Below the pieces are notes generated by a model. It saw only the letters and a program-made list of their open reading frames with translations. It was not told the DNA's origin and ran no database searches. From Przewalskia tangutica (taxonomy: Eukaryota > Streptophyta > Magnoliopsida > Solanales > Solanaceae), in the NCBI GenBank assembly GCA_029844215.1, contig CM056729.1:248001-312000 (forward strand): a stretch of 64,000 bases of DNA, read 5' to 3'. The position numbers were made by a program, and so were the translations under genes. This document shows positions 34,201-44,626 of this stretch, in pieces (positions within the stretch are counted from its first letter, which is position 1; every line of letters starts with the position of its first letter).

Positions 34201-34930
34201 TTGAAATTGTTCCTCAATACCACAAAAATTTAATTTGGTTCCAACTTGAAGTACTCTTCTTGTTCTGTGAGAAAAGAAAATGGATGCTTCTGTTTCTGAG
34301 GTGGACGAACGTGTTATGAGCCAAATTAAGTAGCACGTGACTTGCACATAGACACAGACATTAGCCATATTCTTTGTATAAATAGGGGAATTAGGGCTTG
34401 TAACGGAGATAATGCGAATTGATATAGAAATTGATTTAATTGCAATATTAATTTACAATAATACCCCTATTTGTACAAAGTATGGCTAATTATAATATAG
34501 CCACCTTGTCCATGTGCAAGTCATGTGCTACTTATTTTGGCTCATAACAAAATAATATCAAGTATTTTTGTCTTCCTCCACAAATGTACATGGACATGGA
34601 GAGAAGATGAAATTAAACAACAAAAAGGGCAGATCTAGAATAAGTGAATCTATACAGATTGTAATTTAAGAAGAGCATTTTATTAGTATACCCTCAGGAG
34701 CAAATTCCTTTAATTGAAACCCAATTTAAGAGGGCAAACGTGAAAATTTACATAGTTAAGGCAACCTTAGTCCTACTCTCACACTTTAAAATTGTTCCTC
34801 AGTACCACAAAAAGTTAATTTGGTTTCAAAATTGCAGTGTTCTTCTTGTTTTGTGAGAAAAGGAAATGGGTGCTTTTTTTTTATGAGGTGGACGAACGTG
34901 TTATGAGACAAATTAAGTAGCACGTGATTT
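31282..34930. repeat. Tandem array of about 542-bp units (six full, one partial)
   Basis: Unit starts (acaaaataat) lie at 31282, 31831, 32381, 32922, 33463, 34005 and 34547, so the spacing is 549, 550, 541, 541, 542 and 542. Units four to six are almost identical; the first two and the last are more diverged. This is the pattern expected when unequal exchange homogenises the centre of an array. Each unit has about 300 bp of unique sequence followed by a foldback of about 240 bp. The 83-88-codon frames repeated in each unit have no known domain and no sign of coding constraint. The seventh unit stops inside the left foldback arm near 34930. Confidence 0.9.
31594..31833. mobile_element. Foldback/MITE-like palindrome inside each satellite unit (first copy)
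   Basis: Left arm TGTTATGAGCCAAATTAAGTA and right arm ending ATTTTGGCTCATAACA pair over roughly 85-100 bp with interruptions; the centre (atttaattgcaatattaatt) is also palindromic. Further copies: 32144-32383, 32687-32924, 33228-33465, 33770-34007, 34312-34549, and a left arm only at 34899-34930. No convincing target duplication is visible, and TG...CA ends would also fit an LTR-derived piece. It was probably inserted once and then amplified as part of the unit. Confidence 0.65.
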
Positions 34931-35472
34931 GGAACTGAAGGATGAATTGTGGAACTGAAGTTTGACTCCACTAGGATCAAATAGGAATATGAACAACCAG
35001 CAATTGAAGGAGCTTATGGGATGTAATTATTCCTTTTTATTACTCATAAATCAAGAAATACTTATACAAAAAGTAGGTCACTTTTGTTTTTACTACAATC
35101 CAAGCTCGTGCCAATGTAATTTCTCAATTCATTTATATATATATATACACCTTAGAGATGTTGTTTGAACTTTTTGTCCTCCATTAATATAGAGTCGGCT
35201 AGAATAATTAAAAACTGGAAAATAAATAAATCCCTTTAATCTACTTCACACTCGGCGTTTTTCCCCTTCCACAGTCGGTGGTGTTCTTCTTTTAGGCGTA
35301 GGAGTTCGAATCCATTTTGGTTTATGATGTCGAAAACTCCAGCGTATGTTTCCAGCATCTATTTTTTAATTATTATTTTGATTCATTAATTCTCTATATT
35401 TATCACTTACCTGCAATATTGTCATTCATCAGTTAATTATACCAACTAACATCATCTGCAATAGCTTCTTTT

Positions 35473-35787
35473 CTACCTTGAGCCTCTGTTTCTTATGAAT
35501 TCACTTCTAATATTAATGCATGAGTTAGAGAATCTATTTTGGAAAAAGACAACAATTAAATAAGAAAACGGATTAAGTAGTAAATTACAGAATTGTATGT
35601 TGTTGTTGTTGTTACATGACAATTTGCTTTGTTCATTCTTGTACTTGATGATCCTCATGAGTTCGTCTAAATGGACGCTTGTGAGTACTGGATGTCCTAG
35701 AATGTATTCCTCCTTCCGAAATTCAATATCCAGTTCATGTTGACGTTCCTGTAATAATTCAATTTTCTGAAAACTGAAAGAACACAT
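35473..35787 (-). pseudogene. Short conserved ORF remnant, family uncertain (copy 1)
   Basis: The frame reads FQKIELLQERQHELDIEFRK, EEYILGHPVLTSVHLDELMR and IIKYKNEQSK, then an asparagine run from a (GTT) repeat and A/T-rich sequence. The charged, helical first 60 residues look like a fragment of a real coiled-coil protein, perhaps the region after the MADS domain in type I MADS proteins, but this is a weak guess. The same frame is open in A3 (53761-54075) and broken in A2 by a small change near 42528. Confidence 0.3.
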
Positions 35788-36068
35788 ATATGTATGTTGC
35801 TCTTTTTATATAAGTCATCTGACTTAATTTAATTTTTTTGTAGAGGTTGTTTGGACGGTTGCAGTTTATAACAGAAAATCAGTATTAAGTCTTATCCGTT
35901 TAATATTCTTTTTTCTTATGTTTCATAATTAACAGTACTAATTGCTACGCCAGCTGAAGTTGTTTATTTTAAAAAAATAAACTAACTTAGAACTTATAAA
36001 ATTAATCTAAAAATATCTCATCTTAGTAATTGGAAATGGACCAGTAAAAGAGTCTAAAAATGGAGAAA

Positions 36069-36140
36069 TGCGTCTGCCGGGAGTCGAACCCGGGTCTATT
36101 GCTTGGAAGGCAATTATCCTAACCGTTGGACTACAAACGC
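36069..36140 (-). tRNA. tRNA-Gly (anticodon UCC), copy 1
   Basis: The minus strand folds into a full cloverleaf: acceptor GCGTTTG with CAGACGC (one G-U pair), anticodon loop CTTCCAA between ATTGC and GCAAT, T-arm CCGGG-TTCGACT-CCCGG, discriminator A. Internal promoter boxes TAGTCCAACGG (A) and GGTTCGACTCC (B) are intact. Downstream on its strand is a T5 run, a Pol III terminator; upstream are CAACAA and a tttata stretch, as usual for plant tRNA genes. It has no intron. Identical copies are at 42916-42987 and 54357-54428. Confidence 0.95.
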
Positions 36141-36299
36141 TTGTTGAGGCACTCTATAAAGTTGTTTAATAACGTTGGCGCTTACGTTCGAGATTGGGAA
36201 ATAAAAGGAAGGCGTCATATGTCCGAGCATATACCTAACAATTTTTTAATAAAACTCTATTTTAAAAGTTCTACTCCTATAAATTCTTTTTAACAATTA

Positions 36300-37015
36300 T
36301 TTGCTTATTTGACCCATTCCGTAGACTCTATGTGGGGTTTGTGATGCGCGGGGATGGGTGGCACGGATTCCGATGTCTATTTATATGAGTTTCAGATGAA
36401 AATCCTAAAACTAGAAACTTAGAGTCGGTTAGTTTGACTCAACGTTGACTTATGGCTAGATGGTTCGTTTCCGGGTTCCATCGCTTCCGAATGTTTCAGA
36501 GGGTCATTTATGACTTAATCGAGTCATTGGTTCACTTCCCGAGGTAATCGGATGTATTTTGTGGACTTATTTGTAAAGTTTGGATTTTGATTTCTTCCAT
36601 AGGTTCTTTAGAAAATATGTCTTAGCTCGGTTAAATGGAAAATCCTAGGGTACGAGCGACTTCATATCACTTTTTACCTTGGACGAGCATGTCTGGTTTT
36701 TAGGATCTGGTGTCCGCCTCGGCAGCACCAGTTCTAGCTCAGGCGTGTCCGCCTCGGCGGGAGGTTGGCTCGCCGAAGCGGGGGATTGGGAAAGTATAGA
36801 GTTCCGCCTTGGCGGAGGGTATGTTCGCAAGGGCGAGTCTGCCTCTGCGGAGTCGGGTTCGTCGTGGCGCTGAGGCGAGATGTCAAGTGATACCGCCTCA
36901 GCAAGGGTTTTGTTCGCGACAGCAGATTTGCTCCAACGAGGTCGACTTCGCTGGAGCGGAAATACTGTATCAGGTGTCCTATAAATTCCTTCACAATCAA
37001 TTTCTAACCAGATAG
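36300..37015. mobile_element. Retrotransposon-like stretch with GC-rich patch (copy 1)
   Basis: 36330-36650 resembles non-coding LTR/leader sequence of plant gypsy elements, judging by phrases such as ggttcgtttccgggttcca. 36700-36960 is GC-rich with repeated tccgcctcggcgg/gcctcagc motifs on both strands, producing overlapping short frames that are not genes. No termini were found. Copies are at about 43145-43865 and 54600-55315. Confidence 0.35.
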
Positions 37016-37249
37016 ATTCTTAGTGCGTGGTGGTGGTGATCATGATGTAGAAGCATTTGATATAACAGGGAGTAGAGGAACAGGTTGAAAAGAGAGAACT
37101 GGAACTAGATATCATAGTTTCAAAATTCTCTTGATTTTAGTCGTATGATAAATTCATAAGTAGTCTGTCATGTAATATTTTAATGCATCTCTTATTTTTC
37201 TAAACAAAGACATAACTAGTAATTCTTTAGACAACAATAATAAATGGAA

Positions 37250-37461
37250 CCATGAGAATGGCAGTTAATTATGCGATGAAGCGCGGGCCATGGTCACGAG
37301 TTCGATCCCCTGCATAAACCTTCTTGGTTGAGCCTGTCACACATGGCTTGCCAAGTGTGGTTTACATGGCTGACGTGGTTTGCGACTCTGCGTCGGTCAG
37401 GAGTTTACCTGTCTTTCGAAAGAGTAGCGGCTGCGGGTTCCTTCGTCAACAAAAAAAAAAA
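37250..37461 (+). mobile_element. SINE, private to segment A1
   Basis: About 212 bp starting CCATGAGAATGGCAG and ending in a run of about 13 A. It carries a B-box-like GAGTTCGATCC at 37298-37308 and is flanked by a 17-bp duplication AACAATAATAAATGGAA (37233-37249 and 37462-37478). Segments A2 and A3 have the single, uninterrupted copy of that site, which proves insertion. The phrase ttggttgagcctgtc and the 'gcggctgcgggttcc' end resemble Solanaceae SINEs, but the family was not checked. Confidence 0.85.
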
Positions 37462-38023
37462 AACAATAATAAATGGAATTTAAAAATATTCTACTGACCA
37501 ACTTAATATCAAATATCATTTTTCAAGAAAATATTTTGGAGAAAAATAACTTATTTTTCTACACAAGTATATTTTTCAAAAAGTTCCGTCGTACCAAATA
37601 TAGTCAATATTAACTCAGCTTTATTTACTCTTCCTGATGAGCTACAATATAAAACCTGCTGTCTCTCTCATTAGATGCATATAAATTCTTATTATTATAT
37701 ATCTGCCAAAAATTTATATTGTATATTGATGACTTCTAGGAAACTGCTAGGACACTTCTCATCAGTATTTGGTAGGGAGTTTGTTGACTATACCATGTAA
37801 AGGACCAATTCTTTGTTTACAAAGCCTACTATTATTGCTTTTATGAAGTCAACTCCCTTGAATTTCTCATTGATCCACTGATTTTATGAATTGGTTTTTC
37901 ATGCTTCTTTCATATCAATGTTTGTGTTTTCTTGGTATTTAACTAAATCCTTAGGAAAGAATAATTAGATTGTGTTGTTATCAAAATATAAAGGAAGACT
38001 TGATTGGTTTTCATTGGAAAACT

Positions 38024-39082
38024 ATGGGTTCCAGTCATGGAAAATTTTCAAGCAACAAAAATGAATCAGTTGAAGAGAAGGAAGAAATCCTTAGTATCAG
38101 GACACAGCAACCCAATCCAAGACTCAGCAGAGGAGTACCAAAAAGCATTGAAGGTGAATTAGTTGTTGCTGGATGGCCTAATTGGCTTGTTACAGTTGCT
38201 GGTGAAGCTTTAAATGGATTGCTTCCTAGAAGAGCTGATACTTTCGAGAAAATAGATATGATTGGACAAGGAACTTACAGTAATGTATACAAGGCTCGCG
38301 ATTGTTTGCTCAATAAGGTTGTTGCCCTGAAGAAGGTTCGTTTTGACAATCTTGATCCCGAGAGTGTCAAGTTTATGGCGAGAGAGATCATCATATTGAG
38401 AAGACTTGGTGATCACCCTAATGTTATCAAGTTGGAAGGTTTAGTCACCTCGAAAATGTCGTGCAGTTTGTACCTTGTTTTTGATTGCATGGAATATGAT
38501 CTAAAGGGAATTCAAGAACAAGGTGTCAAGTTTTCTGAACCCGAGGTCAAATGTTACATGCACCAGATGCTTAAAGGGCTTGATCACTGCCATAGTCGTG
38601 GTATCTTACATCGAGATGTAACAACTTCTAACCTATTAGTTAACAAAGAAGGTATCCTAAAAATTGCAGATTTCGGGTTGTCTACATTTTTTGATCCAGA
38701 ACAAAGCATTCCCTTAACTAGCCGGATTGTGACTCTCTGGTATCGGCCACCAGAACTGCTGCTTGGATCAAATTCTTATGGAGTTGAAGTTGATTTATGG
38801 TCTGTTGGTTGTGTACTTGGTGAACTATTTACTGGAAAGCCGATTATGCCTGGTAGAACTGAAGTTGAGCAATTGCGTAAAATCTTCAAGCTCTGTGGTT
38901 CTCCATCTGATGATTTTTGGAGAAAATCCAAATTGCCTAATGCACCGATATTTAAGCCAACACAGCCTTATAGACAGAATCTTCAGGCGACCTATTATGA
39001 TCTTCCTGTTGCTGCTGTAGGACTAATGGACACTTTGCTTTCCGTAGAACCTGAATATCGAGGGACTGCATCACCAATCTAA
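38024..39082 (+). CDS. CDK-like protein kinase, C-terminally truncated, intronless (A1, open copy)
   Basis: The protein (352 aa from ATG 38024) belongs to the plant CDK-like kinases of the At1g54610/IBS1 type, recognised by LVVAGWPNWLVTVAGEALNG and DTFEKIDMIGQGTYSNVYKA. P-loop at about 79-88, ATP lysine K103 (VALKK), E121 in helix C, HRD at 196-198, DFG at 216-218, activation segment end TLWYRPPELLLG, then PIMPGRTEVEQL. The catalytic loop reads HRDVTTSN where the family has HRDIKGSN, so the conserved lysine is threonine at 200. The protein stops at EPEYRGTASPI, losing the last helix of the C-lobe and the long tail. Family genes usually have introns; this one has none, so it may be a retrocopy. 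An in-frame extension upstream begins with TTG and is not a start. An acceptor-like 'aaatccttag' at 37955 could end a 5' leader intron. Likely a pseudokinase or pseudogene. Confidence 0.75.
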   Translation: MGSSHGKFSSNKNESVEEKEEILSIRTQQPNPRLSRGVPKSIEGELVVAGWPNWLVTVAGEALNGLLPRRADTFEKIDMIGQGTYSNVYKARDCLLNKVVALKKVRFDNLDPESVKFMAREIIILRRLGDHPNVIKLEGLVTSKMSCSLYLVFDCMEYDLKGIQEQGVKFSEPEVKCYMHQMLKGLDHCHSRGILHRDVTTSNLLVNKEGILKIADFGLSTFFDPEQSIPLTSRIVTLWYRPPELLLGSNSYGVEVDLWSVGCVLGELFTGKPIMPGRTEVEQLRKIFKLCGSPSDDFWRKSKLPNAPIFKPTQPYRQNLQATYYDLPVAAVGLMDTLLSVEPEYRGTASPI

Positions 39083-40190
39083 TAAAAAATAAACTTCCTC
39101 CCTCTTCGTAAGGTCCGCTTCTCAGTTGCAGCGGTTTCTTTCCCATCAAAAACATTTACTTCCTTTAATTGAGAAGAAGAACGACTCAAATTCTTCATAT
39201 TCATTAAACGACTGATGAAACATGTAATCATGTCAATACTTGAGTGTAGGTTGAGTCTCCTAGGATGACAACTCCATAGCAAAGCATCCACAAAAGTTGG
39301 GCACTCCAGAGATGATCTTATATCTAGGTTTAGAACATCTATTTGTGCGGCAGGAACTCTATGGTGCAGTTCCAAATCTCGCGTGTTGATCTCATTGCAC
39401 TCGGAAAAATCAAGAGAAACTTGAGACCAAGAGGTTGCATCGGATAGAAACTTCCTCTAACTTAGAAAGCCATGCAGCATTTAAATTGTCTTCGCAGTGA
39501 AGAACAATTTTTGAATGCTTCAATTGACTTGACTCTCTTGCAATTTTAAGTTTAGGAATTTCATTTCGCATATACTCAAGTGACACCAAATTTGGAGAAT
39601 AAATCTCCCTTATACCCCAACAATACTGAATCTTCAAGACCTTTAGGGATTGAAATCTAGAAATAAGGTATTGGAGAAATCCATCAGATGTCCACATATA
39701 TGATATATCTAATAGATCTAAAGATTTCTGATTCTGGCATTCAATAACATCCAATTCATAGGATAAATAACCAGAATAAGACAAGTGTTCAAGAATTGGT
39801 GTTTGGATTTTAACGCGCTGGTTTTTAGCTTTCGAAATGGAAATTGACAAGATCTTTTGAATATTTAGCAGCTCAATCTTTTCCAACCCACGACAATCCT
39901 TGATGATGAAACTGACCATCAAGGGACAGCTATTAAGTAGAGCCTGAAGCATGTTTTCATCTAAACTTACAGATAATAGAGAAAGTTTTCTCAATGAATC
40001 ACAGTTTGCGACACCACTTGAAACCGAAATACACTTCAGATTACAAGCCCACAGAACCAATTCTCTTAAAGATTTTGTTGCTAAGATTTTGAGAATAGGC
40101 AAGGGGTATTATGTAAATACGAGACCTCTAAAGACCAGATCTTTTACATCATTCTGAAGTGCAATGTCAGTCACTTGTTAATGAGAGAGA
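39079..40190 (-). pseudogene. F-box/LRR (FBD-type) protein remnant, copy 1
   Basis: The minus-strand frame at 40102-39410 encodes irregular leucine-rich repeats (KSLRELVLWACNLKCISV, CDSLRKLSLLSVSLDENMLQ, LKVLKIQYCWGIREIYSPNL), the pattern of plant F-box/LRR proteins that target substrates to SCF ligases. Upstream, the frame continues (ALQNDVKDLVFRGLVF) but is cut by TAA just before YPLPILKI, and no F-box remains. At 39410 a one-base shift separates it from a C-terminal piece (ELHHRVPAAQIDVLNLDIRS, to 39079) that reads in the next frame. Stop and shift occur in all three copies, so decay predates the triplication. It converges tail to tail on the kinase, overlapping its stop. Confidence 0.75.
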
Positions 40191-40394
40191 AAACTTCACC
40201 AGAACTACGAGAGTTTGATAATTTAAACTTTTCTATAGGAATTTTTCCATACCTATATCTCTCCATGATATTATCTATGAAAACAATATACACGGTATAC
40301 ACTGCCCATAGTTATATACAGTGGATATCACGGTATCTCAGAGAATCCGAGAAGACTAATTGTATTCAAATTTATTGTATAAACTTACCATAGT

Positions 40395-40531
40395 TGTAGA
40401 ATTATTGTACAAGTATAATTAGGATAATATATTAGTAGTATAGTAGGAATAGGATTTTCCATATTTGAAAATTGTAAATTATATATATATCTATTCATTA
40501 ATGAAAATAATCAATGAATTATTCTATTTCA
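40395..40531 (+). mobile_element. Small LTR-like piece with degenerate primer-binding site (copy 1)
   Basis: It starts TGTAGAATTATTGTACAAG and ends ATTATTCTATTTCA, followed by TGGAATCAGAAGTCTAGG, which resembles a decayed TGGTATCAGAGCCTAGG primer-binding site. 137 bp suits a TRIM or short copia LTR. Copies are at 47004-47135 and 58493-58624. Confidence 0.4.
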
Positions 40532-41023
40532 TGGAATCAGAAGTCTAGGACAAGAATACCTTCTCCCAAAATCATTCTGCAGCCTTACTTTGATTCTCGG
40601 AACCGAGCCTTACACCTCGGCCGACGGCCAAATACTCTGTTCTCTTCTCCTAATTCTTTTCTTCTAAATCCCTCAGTCTCCTCTTATTCTCTCATCATGT
40701 CTACCTCAAAAAAACGTTTCATCTTGCCCTTACTGTTTCAAACATCAAGACCACATCAAGATATACTAAAAATTTAACAAATACACTCGAGTATTGTCTA
40801 CAAAAAAATAACAAATTGAATACAATCTAAAATTTTAACAAATAAACTCAAATACTGAATACAAAAAATAACAAATACACAAAAAAATGCAATCCCTCCG
40901 CCGTTGAAGGAACCGGAACGTGACCGGAAGAAGGCGAAGAACGTGACCGGAACGTAACCAGAAGACTTCAGATATGGAGGCTCCGATGGGCAGTGGGTCA
41001 CGACGGAGCGGAAGCTCAGTTAT

Positions 41024-41624
41024 GATATCAATCGATTTCGTTGTGACCGACGGCGGCGATTTCTTTTCCAGAGCTGAACTTATGGCGGCGTAACAGTGAA
41101 TGGAGAGAGAGAGTAGTAAACGGAGATGAGGGAAGAAGGAAGGGGCAGTGGCGTTGTGGTGTTGTTGTGGTGGTGGTTCGCCGGAGACGTCGTCTCCGAT
41201 GAGGGCTGAGTGATGGTGATTGGTGGCTTGGTAGAGTGAAGGAGGTGAGAACGGAGGGAGCAGTGGTGTCGGTGCGAAACTGTGGGGTGATTGTGGTGAT
41301 GTTTGCCGTCGTTTGTGGTTGTTTGTTGCTCCGGTTCACCATAGCTGGAGCTCCTCGCCGGAGCAGTGGGGGCGGATTACGGAGGGAGTAGAAGGAGAAG
41401 GGAACGGAGGGAGCAGTGGTGTGTTGTTGTTGGCTTGTGGTGGGAGCTCGTTCGACGGAGCTCCGACGGCGATTCATTGTGGCCGACTGCGGCGGAGAGC
41501 AGAAGCAGATTCTCAGTGAAGATAAAAATAATAAAAATAGAGTATTCTACTTTAAATATATATGTTGCTATAATAGGTAATTCAAATACACATTACAGTT
41601 ATGATTTGTAATTTAATTAACCAA
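41024..41624. other. Low-complexity GT/GA-rich stretch without a recognised gene
   Basis: Sequence native to the right side of A1. It contains 'acggagggagcagtggtg' twice (near 41250 and 41405) and many ggtggt/ccggag motifs. Frames on both strands (including 149 codons on the minus strand, rich in T, P, S and R) have no domain and look composition-driven. An old leader or promoter of a lost gene is possible. Confidence 0.35.
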
Positions 41625-41831
41625 TAGGGCCGTCTTTGGACTCGGGCGAGGTGTGCTACCGCACAGGGGGCCCCGAAAAAAGAAAAAATTTAGGGCCCCT
41701 TTTTTCATTTTTTTTTATGTAGTATTAGCTAGAATTTAATGTAAAAGCCATAATTCGCATGTCATAGCCCAATTAAGGGTCCACTTTTACGAATTAGAAC
41801 AGGGCCCCCAAAATGTTTGAGACGGCCCTGA
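41625..41831. mobile_element. hAT-type MITE candidate (about 207 bp)
   Basis: The left end TAGGGCCGTCTTTGG and right end TTTGAGACGGCCCTGA form an imperfect terminal inverted repeat built on AGGGCCGTCT. The interior has ggggcccc-type tracts and A runs. An 8-bp target duplication was not found. The right 21 bases (41811-41831) are also present at the left edge of A3 (53248-53268), which places a duplication breakpoint in this element. Confidence 0.5.
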
Positions 41832-42323
41832 TAGTTACTAAAGCTTCATATGATCTAGAGTTAGCTATGGGATGTAATTATTCCTTTTTATTACTCATAA
41901 ATCAAGAAATACTTATACAAAAAGTAGGTCACTTTTGTTTTTACTACAATCCAAGCTCGTGCCAATGTAATTTCTCAATTCATTTATATATATATATACA
42001 CCTTAGAGATGTTGTTTGAACTTTTTGTCCTCCATTAATATAGAGTCGGCTAGAATAATTAAAAACTGGAAAATAAATAAATCCCTTTAATCTACTTCAC
42101 ACTCGGCGTTTTTCCCCTTCCACAGTCGGTGGTGTTCTTCTTTTAGGCGTAGGAGTTCGAATCCATTTTGGTTTATGATGTCGAAAACTCCAGCGTATGT
42201 TTCCAGCATCTATTTTTTAATTATTATTTTGATTCATTAATTCTCTATATTTATCACTTACCTGCAATATTGTCATTCATCAGTTAATTATACCAACTAA
42301 CATCATCTGCAATAGCTTCTTTT

Positions 42324-42625
42324 CTACCTTGAGCCTCTGTTTCTTATGAATTCACTTCTAATATTAATGCATGAGTTAGAGAATCTATTTTGGAAAAAGA
42401 CAACAATTAAATAAGAAAACGGATTAAGTAGTAAATTACAGAATCGTATGTTGTTGTTGTTGTTACATGACAATTTGCTTTGTTCATTCTTGTACTTGAT
42501 GATCCTCATGAGTTCGTCTAAATGGACGCCAGAGTACTGGATGTCCTAGAATGTATTCCTCCTTCCGAAATTCAATATCCAGTTCATGTTGACGTTCCTG
42601 TAATAATTCAATTTTCTGAAAACTG
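42324..42625 (-). pseudogene. Short conserved ORF remnant (copy 2, broken)
   Basis: Same sequence as 35473-35787, but 'gacgccagag' replaces 'gacgcttgtgag' near 42528, shifting the frame. Family is unknown. Confidence 0.25.
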
Positions 42626-42915
42626 AAAGAACACATATATGTATGTTGCTCTTTTTATATAAGTCATCTGACTTAATTTAATTTTTTTGTAGAGGTTGTT
42701 TGACGGCCATAGCTTATAACGTAAAATCAAGATAAGTCTTATCCGTTTAATATTCTTTTTTCTTATGTTTCATAATTAACAGTACTAATTGCTACGCCAG
42801 CTGAAGTTGTTTATTTTTAAAAAATAAACTAACTTAGAACTTATAAAATTAATCTAAAAATATCTCATCTTAGTAATTGGAAATGGACCAGTAAATGAGT
42901 CTAAAAATGGAGAAA

Positions 42916-42987
42916 TGCGTCTGCCGGGAGTCGAACCCGGGTCTATTGCTTGGAAGGCAATTATCCTAACCGTTGGACTACAAACGC
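42916..42987 (-). tRNA. tRNA-Gly (anticodon UCC), copy 2
   Basis: Identical over the 72 bases to the copy at 36069-36140, with the same internal promoter boxes, downstream T run and upstream CAACAA. Confidence 0.95.
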
Positions 42988-44626
42988 TTGTTGAGGCACT
43001 CTATAAAGTTATTTAATAACGTTGGCGCTTACGTTCGAAATTGGGAAATAAAAGGAAGGCGTCATATGTCCGAGCATATACCTAACAATTTTTTAATAAA
43101 AACTCTATTTTAAAAAGTTCTACTCCTATAAATTCTTTTTAACAATTATTTGCTTATTTGACCCATTCCGTAGACTCTATGTGGGGTTTGTGATGCGCGG
43201 GGATGGGTGGCACGGATTCCGATGTCTATTTATATGAGTTTCAGATGAAAATCCTAAAACTAGAAACTTAGAGTCGGTTAGTTTGACTCAAAGTTGACTT
43301 ATGGCTAGATGGTTCGTTTCCGGGTTCCATCGCTTCCGAATGTTTCAGAGGGTCATTTATGACTTAATCGAGTCATTGGTTCACTTCCCGAGGTAATCGG
43401 ATGTATTTTGTGGACTTATTTGTAAAGTTTGGATTTTGATTTCTTCCATAGGTTCTTTAGAAAATATGTCTTAGCTCGGTTAAATGGAAAATCCTAGGGT
43501 ACGAGCGACTTCATATCACTTTTTACCATGGACGAGCATGTCTGGTTTTTCGGATCTGGTGTCCGCCTGGGCAGCACCAGTTCTTGCTCAGGCGTGTCCG
43601 CCTCGGCGGGAGGTTGGCTCGCCGAAGCGGGGGATTGGGAAAGTATAGAGTTCCGCCTTGGCGGAGGGTATGTTCGCAAGGGCGAGTCTGCCTCTGCGGA
43701 GTCGGGTTCGTCGTGGAGCTTAGGCGAGATGTCAAGTGATACCGCCTCAGCAAGGGTTTTGTTCGCGACAGCAGATTTGCTCCAACGAGGTCGACTTCGC
43801 TGGAGCGGAAATACTGTATCAGGTGTCCTATAAATTCCTTCACAATCAATTTCTAACCAGATAGATTCTTAATGCGTGGTGGTGGTGATCATGATGTAGA
43901 AGCATTTGATATAACAGGGAGTAGAGGAACAGGTTGAAAAGAGAGAACTGGAACTAGATATCATAGTTTCAAAATTCTCTTGATTTTAGTCGTATGATAA
44001 ATTCATAAGTAGTCTGTCATGTAATATTTTAATGCATCTCTTATTTTTCTAAACAAAGACATAACTAGTAATTCTTTAGACAACAATAATAAATGGAATT
44101 TAAAAATATTCTACTGACCAACTTAATATCAAATATCATTTTTCAAAAAGTTCCGTCGTACCAAATATAGTCAATATTAACTTAACACATCTAAGAAGTT
44201 CCTATACTAAACAAAACTCAGCTTTATTTACTCTTCCTGATGAACTACAATATAAAACCTGTTGTCTCTCTCATTAGATGCATATAAATTCTTATTATTA
44301 TATATCTGCCAAAAATTTATATTGTATATTGATGACTTCTAGGAAACTGCTAGGACACTTCTCATCAGTATTTGGTAGGGAGTTTGTTGACTATACCATG
44401 TAAATGACCAATTCTTTGTTTACAAAGCCTACTATTATTGCTTTTATGAAGTCAACTCCCTTGAATTTCTCATTGATCCACTGATTTTATGAATTGGTTT
44501 TTCATGCTTCTTTCATATCAATGTTTGTGTTTTCTTGGTATTTAACTAAATCCTTAGGAAAGAATAATTAGATTGTGTTGTTATCAAAATATAAAGGAAG
44601 ACTTGATTGGTTTTCATTGGAAAACT

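Larger units (their letters stand above)
35015..41023. repeat. Segment A1, first of three near-identical copies
   Basis: Aligns with 41866-47659 and 53303-59144. Order: short ORF remnant, tRNA-Gly, retrotransposon-like GC-rich stretch, CDK-like kinase (+), F-box/LRR-like pseudogene (-), small LTR-like piece, A/T-rich end. The left border joins the truncated satellite unit and differs from A2/A3 up to about 35014; the right border ends ...GCTCAGTTAT at 41023 and continues into sequence not seen after A2 or A3. Private features of A1 are the SINE at 37250-37461 and a deletion of about 36 bp near 37613. Confidence 0.9.

Noticed and set aside
37970..38023. Upstream extension of the A1 kinase by 18 residues
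   Set aside because: The first codon is TTG; the first ATG in frame is at 38024 and gives the expected kind of N-terminus.
41028..41477. 149-residue minus-strand frame rich in T, P, S and R
   Set aside because: Low-complexity composition, no domain, and equally open overlapping frames on the plus strand.
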